From Clostridium felsineum DSM 794 (GTDB lineage: Bacteria > Bacillota > Clostridia > Clostridiales > Clostridiaceae): a stretch of 64,000 nt of DNA. The stretch covers positions 3,844,001-3,908,000 of the forward strand of contig NZ_CP096980.1 of NCBI RefSeq assembly GCF_002006355.2. The letters are read 5' to 3'. Made by a program: the position numbers and the translations under genes. The notes beneath the pieces are model-generated. The model was given only the letters and a program-made list of their open reading frames with translations. It was not told the DNA's origin and did no database searches. Shown in pieces: positions 9,769 through 19,027 of this stretch; the first letter of the stretch is position 1; each line of letters begins with the position of its first letter.

Positions 9769-9806
9769 AAACTCACGAAAATCCAAAATCAGGTTTTCGT
9801 GAGTTT
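9769..9806 (-). terminator. Terminator downstream of the GPH transporter
   Basis: Perfect 13-bp stem (AAACTCACGAAAA and its complement), 12-nt loop, followed on the minus strand by a run of T. It ends transcription about 100 nt after the transporter stop codon. Confidence 0.85.
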
Positions 9807-9906
9807 CAAAGTAGAGTTGAGATTATCCTTTAAAAACACAAACACATCTCAAGATATTGCATATTAATATCTTCATTAACTATACTTTAATTAACTAAAA
9901 ATTATT

Positions 9907-11412
9907 TTAAACTCCAGTTTCTCTCCAAACACTTTCATATTTATATCCAGTAAGATTTTCAACAATTGCTCTTGTTTCTGGAGTTACATCTTGTTTTATC
10001 CCATTATTTTTTAGACGTTCTACTTCATCTACTAATATACCATGTGTTTTCTTGTTAAGTTTGAAAGTTATAGCACAAATTAAAGCTATACCAAGCAATG
10101 CTATACATCCAATGGTTAATAAACCTGCTATAGTTGATACTACTTGTGGTGATTGAGTTGCTTGTCCTTTTACAAATCCGCTTTCTTGTAATACAACACC
10201 TGTAACAAATGTAGCTAAAGCAACACTGCTCTTTCTAGTGAAGGTCATAACTGCTGCATAAAGACCTTCTCTTCTTTGCCTTGTAACCATTTCATCAACA
10301 TCAGGGATGAATGGAAATACATTCCATGGAGTAAATTCTAATAAACTTCTTCCAACCTGATAAATGGTACCAATTACAAATAATAAAACAATGCTTGATC
10401 CTAATTTGCCTACATAAAGCCCATAAAATGCTAATATACATACAATCATTATTGAGTAAGACATCTTATACAAATTACTTGGTCCAACTTTAATCATTAA
10501 AAATCCACCTAAGATTGTTACAGGTATACCAATTATACTAAGTGAAAGTACATTAGCTGCAACAGTAGATGAAACACCCAAATTAAACACACAGAAATAT
10601 ACGAATACTGAATTAAATAAATCTTTAGCAGTAAATGAACATATATAAATTGCCAAATGCTTTCTAAAAGCTTTAATTTTTAAGGTAGATACATAATCTC
10701 CTGCTACTTTTATAATTCCTACTATTCGCTCACCTAGCCCCTTACTTTGAGAGCCTTTTAATAATTCTTCTTCCATTTCAGGTGTAATATCTCTTTCCCA
10801 AGTTACTCTATGTGATATTAATATACAAATTGCATATATAATAGCAAAAATTAATCCATTAATGAAGTATGCTTGTGCACTCTTTTCTCCAAAGAAAGCT
10901 ATTAATCTTCCTGGAACAAAGGTAGCTAAAAATGTTCCTGTTGCTGATATAAACATTCTTGATGCTGATAACTTAGTTCTATTATTAAAATCTTTTGTCA
11001 TTTCAGCAGGCAATGTTTCCCATGGAATCAATACCATTGCTGCAATTATTTCAAATAGTAAATAAGTAACTAAATAGAATATATAACTTCTTCCTGTTAC
11101 CCATAATAACGCATAATCTGCCATTAAAGGTGCTCCAATTAATAAGAAGAAACGACGTCTTCCAAAAAATTTTCCAAGCTTAGTTTTATAAAAATTATCG
11201 GATATACTTCCTATAAATAAACTGGCAACTGCATCTACAACACGGGCAATAGCAATAATGGAGGCACCTTGAATTGGTGTTAATCCTGCAAATGTTGTAT
11301 AGAAAAAGAGTAAAAAGGCTCCTATAATGGTGAAAGCACCACCACCCATTAAATCAACTAATCCATAACCAACGCCTCTGGCAATTGTAATCTTTCTATT
11401 CTTATTTGACAT
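9907..11412 (-). CDS. GPH-family sodium/proton:sugar symporter, probably hexuronide/uronate uptake
   Basis: 501 aa with about 12 hydrophobic helices. The MelB/GPH signature is visible in the early segment (ISDNFYKTKLGKFFGRRR, loop 2-3) and in the FTPWNVFPFIPDVDE loop. The start is set at the ATG preceded by GTGAGG; the reading frame is open 22 codons further upstream, but without a good ribosome binding site. It lies beside uxuB and uxuA, so uronate or uronide import is the likely job. It is separated from uxuB by 660 nt, hence probably has its own promoter. Confidence 0.85.
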   Translation of the reverse strand: MSNKNRKITIARGVGYGLVDLMGGGAFTIIGAFLLFFYTTFAGLTPIQGASIIAIARVVDAVASLFIGSISDNFYKTKLGKFFGRRRFFLLIGAPLMADYALLWVTGRSYIFYLVTYLLFEIIAAMVLIPWETLPAEMTKDFNNRTKLSASRMFISATGTFLATFVPGRLIAFFGEKSAQAYFINGLIFAIIYAICILISHRVTWERDITPEMEEELLKGSQSKGLGERIVGIIKVAGDYVSTLKIKAFRKHLAIYICSFTAKDLFNSVFVYFCVFNLGVSSTVAANVLSLSIIGIPVTILGGFLMIKVGPSNLYKMSYSIMIVCILAFYGLYVGKLGSSIVLLFVIGTIYQVGRSLLEFTPWNVFPFIPDVDEMVTRQRREGLYAAVMTFTRKSSVALATFVTGVVLQESGFVKGQATQSPQVVSTIAGLLTIGCIALLGIALICAITFKLNKKTHGILVDEVERLKNNGIKQDVTPETRAIVENLTGYKYESVWRETGV

Positions 11413-12072
11413 ATATTTATCCTCACTTTCTCCTTTTAGAGATATACCATGCGAAACTTCAAAATTAATTTGTATCAAAACGCTATCTTCAAAGCATTAT
11501 GATGCAAATTGATTTTGGTCGTTGAGCCGGTATATCCATAATCATGTCCATACTTATCTTTCATTAAATTGAAAATATGTTTTTGAATTTTCGTAACATA
11601 TATCTTGAACAATCTTTAGATATTTATCCATATATATATCTTTACTAGTAATTAAATTGAAATTAATTCTTCTAAAATATTTGTGTCTTATATATGAACA
11701 GAACTACAAGTAAACCTTTACATTGAGATTAATAACTTCTTTAGCTTTATGTGATATTCTAATATAACTATAAACTCATCATTTTCTACATTTTATTTTA
11801 AAATCACATCTCTTATCGTAAATGCATCATCCATAGGTATTTATAATTTTAAAAATACAGCTAATTTACCTTCCTTAACTTAATCATGTTCCAAACCTCT
11901 CTTATTGTTTTAATACTCTAATGGAAGTTGTAAATTAGCATGTTTTGTGTTATAATTTGCTTCATGTTATTTTTCTTAAACATTTCTATCATTATTTGTT
12001 TATATTATTTGGCAGAGTAAATACATGAATAATGATAAAATGTTTATTTTTTATATATCTAATTATCCTAAA
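11413..12072. other. Long gap between transporter and uxuB, no intact gene
   Basis: AT-rich, no ORF of useful length. Part of the minus strand around 11720-11890 reads like broken coding sequence (short open stretches such as MDDAFTIRDVILK and NVENDEFIVILEYHIKLK separated by stops), but I cannot assign it. It should also hold the transporter promoter. Confidence 0.4.
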
Positions 12073-13686
12073 TTATTTACCCTCTAAATACTTTTCTAAA
12101 GTTGACCTTACAGCACCTACTCCTGAAATCATTTCATTGAAATAACCAACGATTTTTTCTCCTAAACCTACATTATAAAGATTCACACCAAAAATTTCTT
12201 CATTTATTAGTATAGGTTTTAAATCATCTTCAACTAATTCTTTAGTACATAATTTTATATTACTTACATATTTCTTTAGTTCATCTAATAAAGGATCTGG
12301 ACTTAACTCCATTGTATTACCATTATCATCTATTCCCATTAAATATCTACACCAACCTGCAAGAACAAGAGGAACATATTTAAGTTCTCTAGGATTCAAA
12401 TCTTCTCTCTCACTGTAAGCTTTAATTGTTTCTCCAAATCTTATACCAACTTTTTGAGATGTATCTGAAGCAATTCTTTGAGGGGTATCAGGTATATATG
12501 GATTTGGAAGTCTAACTTCAACTACCTCTTTAATAAAATCTTCAGGATCTATTATTCCAGGATTTACAACAACAGGCATCCCTTCTTCGTATCCAATCTT
12601 TTCAACTAATTTCTTTAAGGCTGGATCTTTCATTTCGTCTGCGATTAAATTAAATCCAAGAAGACATCCAAATACTGCTAAAGAAGTATGTAATGGATTT
12701 AGACAAGTACAAACCTTCATTGTTTCAATTCTTTTTACAGTCTCTCTGCTTGTTAGAAATACACCTGCATCTTCTAGAGGCATACGACCATTGGGGAAGT
12801 TATCTTCTATTACGAGATATTGTGGTCCTTCTGCATTAACAAAAGGTGCTATATAAGTATTTTTATTAGTTGTTATAATCTTAGTACTGTCAAAGCCATC
12901 TTTTTCTAATGTATTCTTAACGCTTCGAGATGGTCTAGGTGTAATTTTATCTATCATACTCCAAGGGAATGATACCTTTTCATTATTATTGATATACTTA
13001 AGAAAATCTTCTTCTACAAGTCCATTTTCAATCCATTTCTTTATCATTGTTTCCATTGCATTATGAAGCTTCTCACCATTTTTTGAACAGTTATCCATAC
13101 TTACAAAAGCTATTGGAAGTTGTCCGTTTTGATATCTTACATATGCTAAGGATGCAACTTTAGCAATAATACTTACAGGATGTTCTAGTCCATCTGTTAT
13201 ATCTTCTTCTAATAAGTTCTTCACACTATAACCTTTTTCTGTTATTGTAAAGCTTGCTATTTGCAAAGATGGATTTAAAAATATTTCTTTTAATCTATTC
13301 CAGTCTTTTTCTCTTGAGTAATCACCAGCCAAACTTTCCCCTATACTTCCTACTACTTTTTTTTCCAAGTTTCCATCTGGTTTCATAATTACTAACAAAC
13401 TTAAATCATCACAAGGAGAATAAATTTTATCTATAATTTCATAATCATATCCTTCTACAGCAATAATGCCCGTCTCTGTTTCTCCATTATTTAGAAGTTC
13501 TTGTTCTAGCATTGCTATAAAACCTCTAAATATATTTCCTGCTCCAAAATGAACCCATGTAGGATTTTTCTTTGTTAACGCTAACATTTTATCATAATCA
13601 AATTTGGGAAGCTCTATTCCAGCCTCTTCCCAAAGTTCCCTCTTTTTAATAGATTCTTTGCTTAGTACCAATCTGGCATTATTCAT
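12073..13686 (-). CDS. uxuB: D-fructuronate (mannonate) oxidoreductase
   Basis: 537 aa, mannitol dehydrogenase / polyol dehydrogenase family. N-terminal Rossmann segment WVHFGAGNIFRGF (about 44-56), then VEGYDYEIID; the catalytic Lys region lies around FPWSMIDKITPR (about 245-257). It reduces D-fructuronate to D-mannonate with NADH in hexuronate catabolism. The ATG at 13686 is chosen because GAGGTG lies 8-10 nt before it; an upstream GTG is part of that site. It starts 24 nt after uxuA and shares its transcript. Confidence 0.93.
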   Translation of the reverse strand: MNNARLVLSKESIKKRELWEEAGIELPKFDYDKMLALTKKNPTWVHFGAGNIFRGFIAMLEQELLNNGETETGIIAVEGYDYEIIDKIYSPCDDLSLLVIMKPDGNLEKKVVGSIGESLAGDYSREKDWNRLKEIFLNPSLQIASFTITEKGYSVKNLLEEDITDGLEHPVSIIAKVASLAYVRYQNGQLPIAFVSMDNCSKNGEKLHNAMETMIKKWIENGLVEEDFLKYINNNEKVSFPWSMIDKITPRPSRSVKNTLEKDGFDSTKIITTNKNTYIAPFVNAEGPQYLVIEDNFPNGRMPLEDAGVFLTSRETVKRIETMKVCTCLNPLHTSLAVFGCLLGFNLIADEMKDPALKKLVEKIGYEEGMPVVVNPGIIDPEDFIKEVVEVRLPNPYIPDTPQRIASDTSQKVGIRFGETIKAYSEREDLNPRELKYVPLVLAGWCRYLMGIDDNGNTMELSPDPLLDELKKYVSNIKLCTKELVEDDLKPILINEEIFGVNLYNVGLGEKIVGYFNEMISGVGAVRSTLEKYLEGK

Positions 13687-13710
13687 CCTTATTTTCACCT
13701 CTTCAAAATT

Positions 13711-14772
13711 CTATTTATTTTTTTCTAATGAATCCCATATTCCCCATAAGTACATAATTCCAAGTGCTCTATCATAAAGTCCATAACCTGGTCTACATTT
13801 TTCATTCCATATATGTCTTCCATGATCTGGTCTTACATATCCAGTAAATCCAATTTCATGATAAGCTTTTACTATTTCACATATATCTAAGGAACCATCA
13901 CAAGTTCTATGGGATGTTTCCATGAAATCACCATTCTCATAAATCTTTACATTTCTAATATGAGCAAAAGCAATTCTATTTCCAAATTCTCTTATCATAG
14001 CTGGTACATCATTATTAGGATTTGAACCTATAGCTCCGCTGCAAAGGGTTAAGCAGTTATAAGGGCTATCAACAAGCTTTAATAATCTTGCTAAATCATT
14101 TCTATCCTTAACAATTCTTGGTAGTCCAAAGATTGACCAAGGTGGGTCATCCGGGTGTACTGCCATCTTGATATCATTTATTTCTGCAATGGGTATAATT
14201 TGTTCTAAAAAATACTTTAAATTATTCCATAAATCCTCTTCTGTTACATCCTTATATGCCTCAAAAAGCTGTGATAAATTTTGAAGTCTTTCCGGCTCCC
14301 AGCCTGGCATCGTAAGCTTTGGATTTGATGCTATTTTATTAACTAATTCCATTGGATCTATATCTTTAATCTTTGCTTTTTCATAGAAAAGAGCTGTAGA
14401 TCCGTCTGCTGCCTTCTTATATAAATCTGTTCTAAGCCAATCAAATACAGGCATAAAGTTATAGCAAATAACCTTTACTCCAACTTTAGCTAACTTCTCT
14501 ATTGTTCTTTTATAATTTTCAATATATTTATCTCTAGTTGGTAATCCTAGCTTAATGTCTTCATGTACATTAACACTTTCAACAACATCTATGTTAAAGC
14601 CATGTTTATCAGCTATTTTTCTTACTTCTAAGATTTTTTCCATAGGCCATTCTTCACCTGCTGCCATATCATGAAGAGCCCAAACAATTCCTTCTACTCC
14701 AGGAATCTGCTTAATTTGTTCAAGTGTGACGGTATCATTTCCTTCTCCATACCATCTAAAAACCATTCTCAT
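13711..14772 (-). CDS. uxuA: Mannonate dehydratase
   Basis: 353 aa, typical length. It dehydrates D-mannonate to 2-keto-3-deoxygluconate. Family landmarks: FRWYGEGNDTVTLEQIKQIPGVEGIVWALHD at the N-terminus, metal-site segments MAVHPDDPPW (about 203-212), LCSGAIGSNP, FAHIRNVK and RPDHGRHIW. GGAGGAATACAACT-ATG is a strong start. First gene of the uxuA-uxuB transcript. No kdgK/kdgA in the window, so the pathway is completed elsewhere. Confidence 0.95.
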   Translation of the reverse strand: MRMVFRWYGEGNDTVTLEQIKQIPGVEGIVWALHDMAAGEEWPMEKILEVRKIADKHGFNIDVVESVNVHEDIKLGLPTRDKYIENYKRTIEKLAKVGVKVICYNFMPVFDWLRTDLYKKAADGSTALFYEKAKIKDIDPMELVNKIASNPKLTMPGWEPERLQNLSQLFEAYKDVTEEDLWNNLKYFLEQIIPIAEINDIKMAVHPDDPPWSIFGLPRIVKDRNDLARLLKLVDSPYNCLTLCSGAIGSNPNNDVPAMIREFGNRIAFAHIRNVKIYENGDFMETSHRTCDGSLDICEIVKAYHEIGFTGYVRPDHGRHIWNEKCRPGYGLYDRALGIMYLWGIWDSLEKNK

Positions 14773-14922
14773 AGTTGTATTCCTCCTGTCTTTTTTGTGT
14801 ATTCTCTTAACTTTAGTTTAGCTATATAATTTCAATAAGAACATAAAAGTTCTAATTTCATATTTTATATAAGCCTCACCTCCCTTAATTACTTACTAAT
14901 TAAATAATCTATAGTTAATTTA

Positions 14923-15591
14923 TTATTTAAAATAATTCGGATAGATTTTTTTCACTTCGTTTTTATCAAAAGTAACCATATTTAAATGTTCCTTCATAAC
15001 TTCTTCTGCTTTCTCTGAATCTCCATTTTTTATAGCATTAAATATTTCTTCATGCTGCATGTAGATATTATCCCAGTTAGGGTTAACTTCTAATCTGAGC
15101 ATACGGATTCTTTGAAACTCTAAACTACCATCATTTATGCTCTCCCATACTCTTTTTTTATTACTTCCTTCAAAAATTATCTTATGAAATTCTTCATCTG
15201 CTTCAAACAATTTTTTATTATCATGATTTTTAATATACATTTTTTGCAGTTTCAAATTCATTTCTAGTGATAATATTTTTTCTGGAAAGAATTCCTTGCA
15301 TGCTTCCTTTACTACAGCTCTTTCTACATGCTCACGTAAAAATCTACCATCCTCAACAGCACACAAATCAATTAAAGAAACAACTGTACCTTTTTGAGGA
15401 TAAATATTAACTAATCCTTCTTGTGCTAAACGAACAAGCGCTTCTCTTACAGGAGTTCTACTTACACTATATTTTTCTGAAAGTTCTTTCTCCGAAATGC
15501 TAGTTCCAGGTTCAAGGTATAAATTGATAATTTCTTCTCTAATCTTATAATATATAGTTTTACTTGTAGTATTTTTTCTTATATCCAATGT
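14923..15591 (-). CDS. GntR (FadR-subfamily) regulator of the uxu locus
   Basis: 222 aa from the preferred ATG (15591); the frame is open to an ATG at 15627, but that codon lies inside a palindromic operator and lacks a ribosome binding site. N-terminal winged helix YKIREEIINLYLEPGTSISE...YSVSRTPVREALVRL, then an all-helical FCD ligand domain with conserved Asp/His (DEEFHKIIFEG and others). Probably a hexuronate-responsive UxuR/ExuR-like repressor for itself and the uxu genes (inference from position). Confidence 0.88.
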   Translation of the reverse strand, partial: TLDIRKNTTSKTIYYKIREEIINLYLEPGTSISEKELSEKYSVSRTPVREALVRLAQEGLVNIYPQKGTVVSLIDLCAVEDGRFLREHVERAVVKEACKEFFPEKILSLEMNLKLQKMYIKNHDNKKLFEADEEFHKIIFEGSNKKRVWESINDGSLEFQRIRMLRLEVNPNWDNIYMQHEEIFNAIKNGDSEKAEEVMKEHLNMVTFDKNEVKKIYPNYFK

Positions 15592-15620
15592 CATTATCTT
15601 ATTCTTCTTCACCTTTCTAT

Positions 15621-15640
15621 TTACCATACTTGTATGGTAG
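15621..15640. promoter_or_regulatory. Palindromic operator overlapping the gntR start region
   Basis: Contains TACCATACTTGTATGGTA, an inverted repeat with 8-bp arms around TT. The same core recurs at 15735-15752. Placement over the gene start argues for autorepression. Confidence 0.7.
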
Positions 15641-15720
15641 TTTGATTTATATTACATATATCTTACTATTCTTATAATATAAAGTAAATAATTAACAACT
15701 AAATTTTTTCAACATATATT

Positions 15721-15766
15721 AAAATAGAAACTACTACCATACTTGTATGGTAGTAGTTTCTATTTT
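15721..15766. promoter_or_regulatory. 46-bp perfect palindrome with the GntR operator core
   Basis: Two 22-nt arms complement each other exactly around a TT centre; the inner part is TACCATACTTGTATGGTA, identical to the site at 15621-15640. It is upstream of gntR. The long arms could also form an RNA hairpin, so an overlapping terminator role is possible. Confidence 0.7.
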
Positions 15767-15786
15767 ATCACAACCGTTTACAATGT

Positions 15787-16425
15787 CAAGTATACATTTT
15801 ATTCTTATCTTTATAAAATTCAATATACTCAGTTAAAATAGTGAATTCAATAAAATCTCTATTTTTGTTTTGAAGCAAAACATGTAACTCATATTTATCA
15901 TTTACTTTATATATTTCATCATAAATTCACCATGAATTTTCTAGTGACCCATCCTGTTTTATTATATTATAATTTTTAAAAATGACTTTCTCTATATTCG
16001 TAAATTTACTATTATTATCAAAAAATAATACTAAAAATTTATCTCCTTCATTTGATTTTACAATCATGGAAATTAATATTTCCAACTATATTTTTATAAT
16101 ATATTTCATATTCTTTAATGGCTTTTATTACATTTTTTTATTTTGCTCACAAAATTGAGTTACAAAATCTATTACCCTACACAATGCCTTGGCTAATACA
16201 AAAACTCTAATATCTGGTATCTCATTTAATATGTTTTGAGGTAATGTCTTCTTAATATAGTCTTGCTTTAAAATATATTGATTATGAAATTTTTCTTTCT
16301 GAATCAAGCCATATATAATTGTTGAAAATATTCTTCCGAAAAATTTTCCGCTTGTTTTTCTTCTTCTAAATCTAAATGAAAACCTATCTTTTGACACAAC
16401 TCATGCCGTGCTTTTGTAAAATATT
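15787..16425 (-). pseudogene. Decayed DUF4085-type gene
   Basis: Fragments in all three minus frames assemble in order into one protein: IKYFTKARHELCQKIGFHLD... (from about 16425), then ILNEIPDIRVFVLAKALCRVI and VTQFCEQN, then IKEYEIYYKNIVGNINFHDC, then GDKFLVLFFDNNSKFTNIEK, and after an in-frame TGA, YDEIYKVNDKYELHVLL. At least three frameshifts and one nonsense codon. The pattern matches a clostridial family I associate with DUF4085. An 89-codon open frame at 16128-16397 is only a composite of this wreck. Confidence 0.75.
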
Positions 16426-16671
16426 TAATTGTTTGTATTGCTTCTCTCTAGTTCATACAAATATATCGTTAAACTTCACTTAAATTTTCCAAGTTTAATA
16501 TAAAAATATAGTTTAATTATCAAACCAAAATAATATTCTTATTTTCCTATCCCTCTCAACTACTTCTATATATTCCTCTTCTCAACCCCAACCTTTTAAC
16601 CTTTTATATATGACCAATCATCTTCCCAATACCAATAGTCACTATTAATCCACTTTTTTTATCATTTAATT

Positions 16672-16835
16672 TTAAAGTAAACTTCTGTATTTTTAAAAGA
16701 TTCTATATGCTTAGTTAATTCTCTCCAATTTTATCAGTACAATACCCTTGTTATAAAATAAATCAGGGTCTTGAGGGTTGCACTGTATTACTTGATGAAA
16801 ATAATCTAATGCTTCAATACATTTATGCCTGCTTT
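16672..16835 (-). pseudogene. Remnant of the C-terminal end of a TPR gene
   Basis: Minus-strand translation CIEALDYFHQVIQCNPQDPD, then LFYNKGIVLIKLERIN, stop, AYRIF, stop, KYRSLL matches the last ~55 residues of the intact TPR protein at 33721-34458, and the similarity continues a few bases past the stop. Two nonsense codons interrupt it. It lies in the same orientation as the intact copy, 17 kb away. Confidence 0.85.
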
Positions 16836-16848
16836 ACATATTCAAATA

Positions 16849-17679
16849 TTACACCTTTATTGCCTTTTTCGGACAGACTTTAAGACATTCAAGACATAGA
16901 ATACATTCTGTTCCATTTCTACGTTTTCTTTTTGGATTAAGCATATCTACGTTCATAGGACAAGTCTTTATACACCTTTTACAATTTACACATTTATCCT
17001 TATCAACTTTAATTCTTGTTAGTGAAAAATAACTTGCAGGCTTAATTAAAACCGTAACAGGACAAATATACTTACAGAAAGCACGATTATCTTTTAAAAT
17101 AATTGCAAGCACTATCCCAACGAAATAATATACTACATTCCCTACGATAAACATTAGATTCATTATTTTTCCTAAATTACTTACATGAAAAATAGACAAT
17201 GCAGCTACTAAAAAAAATGAACCAATAAATACTATGTAACGGACAAACTGCAACTTTTCTATTCGTGGCTTTTGTGGTACTTTATAAGGTAATAAATCAA
17301 GTATCATAGTAGTCCAACAAGCATATCCACACCATCCTCGTCCAAAAATAAGTGGCCCTGCTATCTTAGCAACAAGATAATGAATATATGCTGCCTGAAA
17401 TACACCCAAAAATAAATAATAAAAGAACCCCTCTATCTGCATATTTTCTCCAAGTATAATTCCTAAATATATAAGCATATATAATCCAACTCCTACTTGA
17501 ACAAACAGCCTGGCATACCTATATTGTCTAGTTAGTAATAGCAATCCAATAAATACAACACTACCAATATAAATAAAGTTAAAAAGATAAAAAGTCTTAC
17601 ATGTTGTAATCCATAGTGTAATTGCAATCACAATAAAAACAATAAACAGAATTATTGGGAAAAAGTTTTTATGTTTCAT
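16849..17679 (-). CDS. NapH/YccM-like 4Fe-4S membrane protein
   Basis: 276 aa. Five or so membrane helices, an internal CGYAC motif (GRGWCGYACW, about 117-126) and CKYICPV (about 202-208), then a C-terminal two-cluster ferredoxin domain with CVNCKRCIKTCP and CILCLECLKVCP (about 231-270). This is the NosR/NapH/RdxA class, which passes electrons between membrane and periplasmic-side or cytosolic redox partners. It is a single gene between pseudogenes and the biosynthetic operon, so its partner is not evident. ATG follows a weak GAGAG site. Confidence 0.88.
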   Translation of the reverse strand: MKHKNFFPIILFIVFIVIAITLWITTCKTFYLFNFIYIGSVVFIGLLLLTRQYRYARLFVQVGVGLYMLIYLGIILGENMQIEGFFYYLFLGVFQAAYIHYLVAKIAGPLIFGRGWCGYACWTTMILDLLPYKVPQKPRIEKLQFVRYIVFIGSFFLVAALSIFHVSNLGKIMNLMFIVGNVVYYFVGIVLAIILKDNRAFCKYICPVTVLIKPASYFSLTRIKVDKDKCVNCKRCIKTCPMNVDMLNPKRKRRNGTECILCLECLKVCPKKAIKV

Positions 17680-17805
17680 TTTCTCTCATTTCCCTTCAAA
17701 ATAACTTTACTTAATAGTATTTCCATAATGCCTAATTAATTCATATATGAGCAATTTAAATTGAAGAATAATACAGAACATTTCCAGAATATCTTTATAT
17801 AAAAA

Positions 17806-17832
17806 AAGTACCAACCATTTCGATTGGTACTT
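17806..17832 (-). terminator. Terminator of the polyketide operon
   Basis: 9-bp stem AAGTACCAA / TTGGTACTT with a 9-nt loop; on the minus strand it is followed by a T7 run, about 100 nt after the thioesterase stop codon. Confidence 0.85.
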
Positions 17833-17935
17833 CCATGAAATTTTTATTATTTCTACTTTATACTTAAAATATATTAAATTATACAAAACAATTTAATGTG
17901 GCTTCCAGATACTTTACAAGAATCATAGATAAACC

Positions 17936-18349
17936 TTACTTATCCAAAAATGCATATATTTTTTCTTTTAATTCCGTTGGTAAATTCAAAATCATACCTT
18001 TTTCTTGAGTTGTTATTGCATGAGACGTTTTCCCTATTGCCAACAACATATAATTTTGTTTTCTATATATTTCATACTCAAACATCAACTTCGCCATAGT
18101 AGGCTTATGCAACCTAGTGCATATTACAATTTCATCATCGAATAATGCTGATTGTTTATAAGTACACTCTGCCTTAATAACAGGAAAGTAGATTTTTTCT
18201 TCATTCAACTTTTTAAAGTCTACCCCTACCTGCCTCATTATCTCAAATCTTCCCATCTCAAACCAAGAAAAATAATTTGAATTGTGAACAACTCCCATGG
18301 GATCACACTCACTATAACGAACCCTAGTTTCCACTTTAACAACCTTCAT
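17936..18349 (-). CDS. 4HBT hotdog thioesterase of the polyketide cluster
   Basis: 137 aa, YbgC/FadM-type acyl thioesterase. Active-site segment ECDPMGVVHNSNYFSWFE gives Asp16, His22 and Glu31 in the usual arrangement. Last gene of the twelve-gene operon; its ATG overlaps the PPTase stop by 4 nt. Likely releases or edits acyl chains from the ACP, as such thioesterases do in aryl-polyene clusters (inference). Confidence 0.88.
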   Translation of the reverse strand: MKVVKVETRVRYSECDPMGVVHNSNYFSWFEMGRFEIMRQVGVDFKKLNEEKIYFPVIKAECTYKQSALFDDEIVICTRLHKPTMAKLMFEYEIYRKQNYMLLAIGKTSHAITTQEKGMILNLPTELKEKIYAFLDK

Positions 18350-19011
18350 ATCACCACTCCCACTAGCTTCTGGAATTCAACATAATTGAGCTGATATTCA
18401 AAATCATCTTCACTCATACAGATAGCAAAATTAAAATTTTCCTCTATTTTGCTTTGCTTTATTACGTATTGAACTCCATTTAAGATAATTCCCTTAGAAT
18501 TGTTTTCGTAGTTTGGAATCTTCTTAGCCCAACCAACACCTAGGCACTTTAAAAAGGCTTCTTTTTGATTCCAAATTAGATTTGAAGTGTTTTTTTTATC
18601 ACCAGATTCCAATATCATTTTATATTCATTATCTGAAATAAACCTTCTCAATATATCAATAGGAAGGTTTTTTACTGCCTGAATATCCAATCCAATCTCT
18701 CTGTCCTCCGCTACAGCACATCCAACTATATTTAGACTATGTGAAATGCTTAATTCAAGAGGTATATTTTTAAAAAAGGATTTACCATATTCATTGTACT
18801 CCCTACAAATAATCTGATGTTTTTTAAGCAAATTTCTTTCTAAAAGAATATATCTAAGCAGAAGTTCTTCAGCGATAAGAATATTTTTCTTCATTTTATT
18901 CATACATGACTTGATACGGTCATCTCTTTCCGGTGGTATCAGCCCAGCAATTAAATCGCTAGAAATATCAGAACCTTCAATAATTTTTGTGTAATAAACT
19001 ATTGCTTTCAT
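18346..19011 (-). CDS. Sfp-type 4'-phosphopantetheinyl transferase
   Basis: 221 aa. Hallmark residues GLDIQ (Asp109, Mg binding) and WNQKEAFLK (Glu151, Lys155). It transfers phosphopantetheine from CoA to the Ser of the carrier protein. Start at the ATG with GGAG 8 nt upstream rather than the GTG three codons earlier. A dedicated PPTase inside the operon supports a self-contained carrier-protein pathway. Confidence 0.9.
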   Translation of the reverse strand: MKAIVYYTKIIEGSDISSDLIAGLIPPERDDRIKSCMNKMKKNILIAEELLLRYILLERNLLKKHQIICREYNEYGKSFFKNIPLELSISHSLNIVGCAVAEDREIGLDIQAVKNLPIDILRRFISDNEYKMILESGDKKNTSNLIWNQKEAFLKCLGVGWAKKIPNYENNSKGIILNGVQYVIKQSKIEENFNFAICMSEDDFEYQLNYVEFQKLVGVVI

Positions 19012-19027
19012 ATAATACACTCCATTT

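Noticed and set aside
16128..16397. 89-codon open frame as a gene
   Set aside because: Its first half is out of frame with the DUF4085-like remnant and the second half is in frame; it is an accident of a frameshifted pseudogene.
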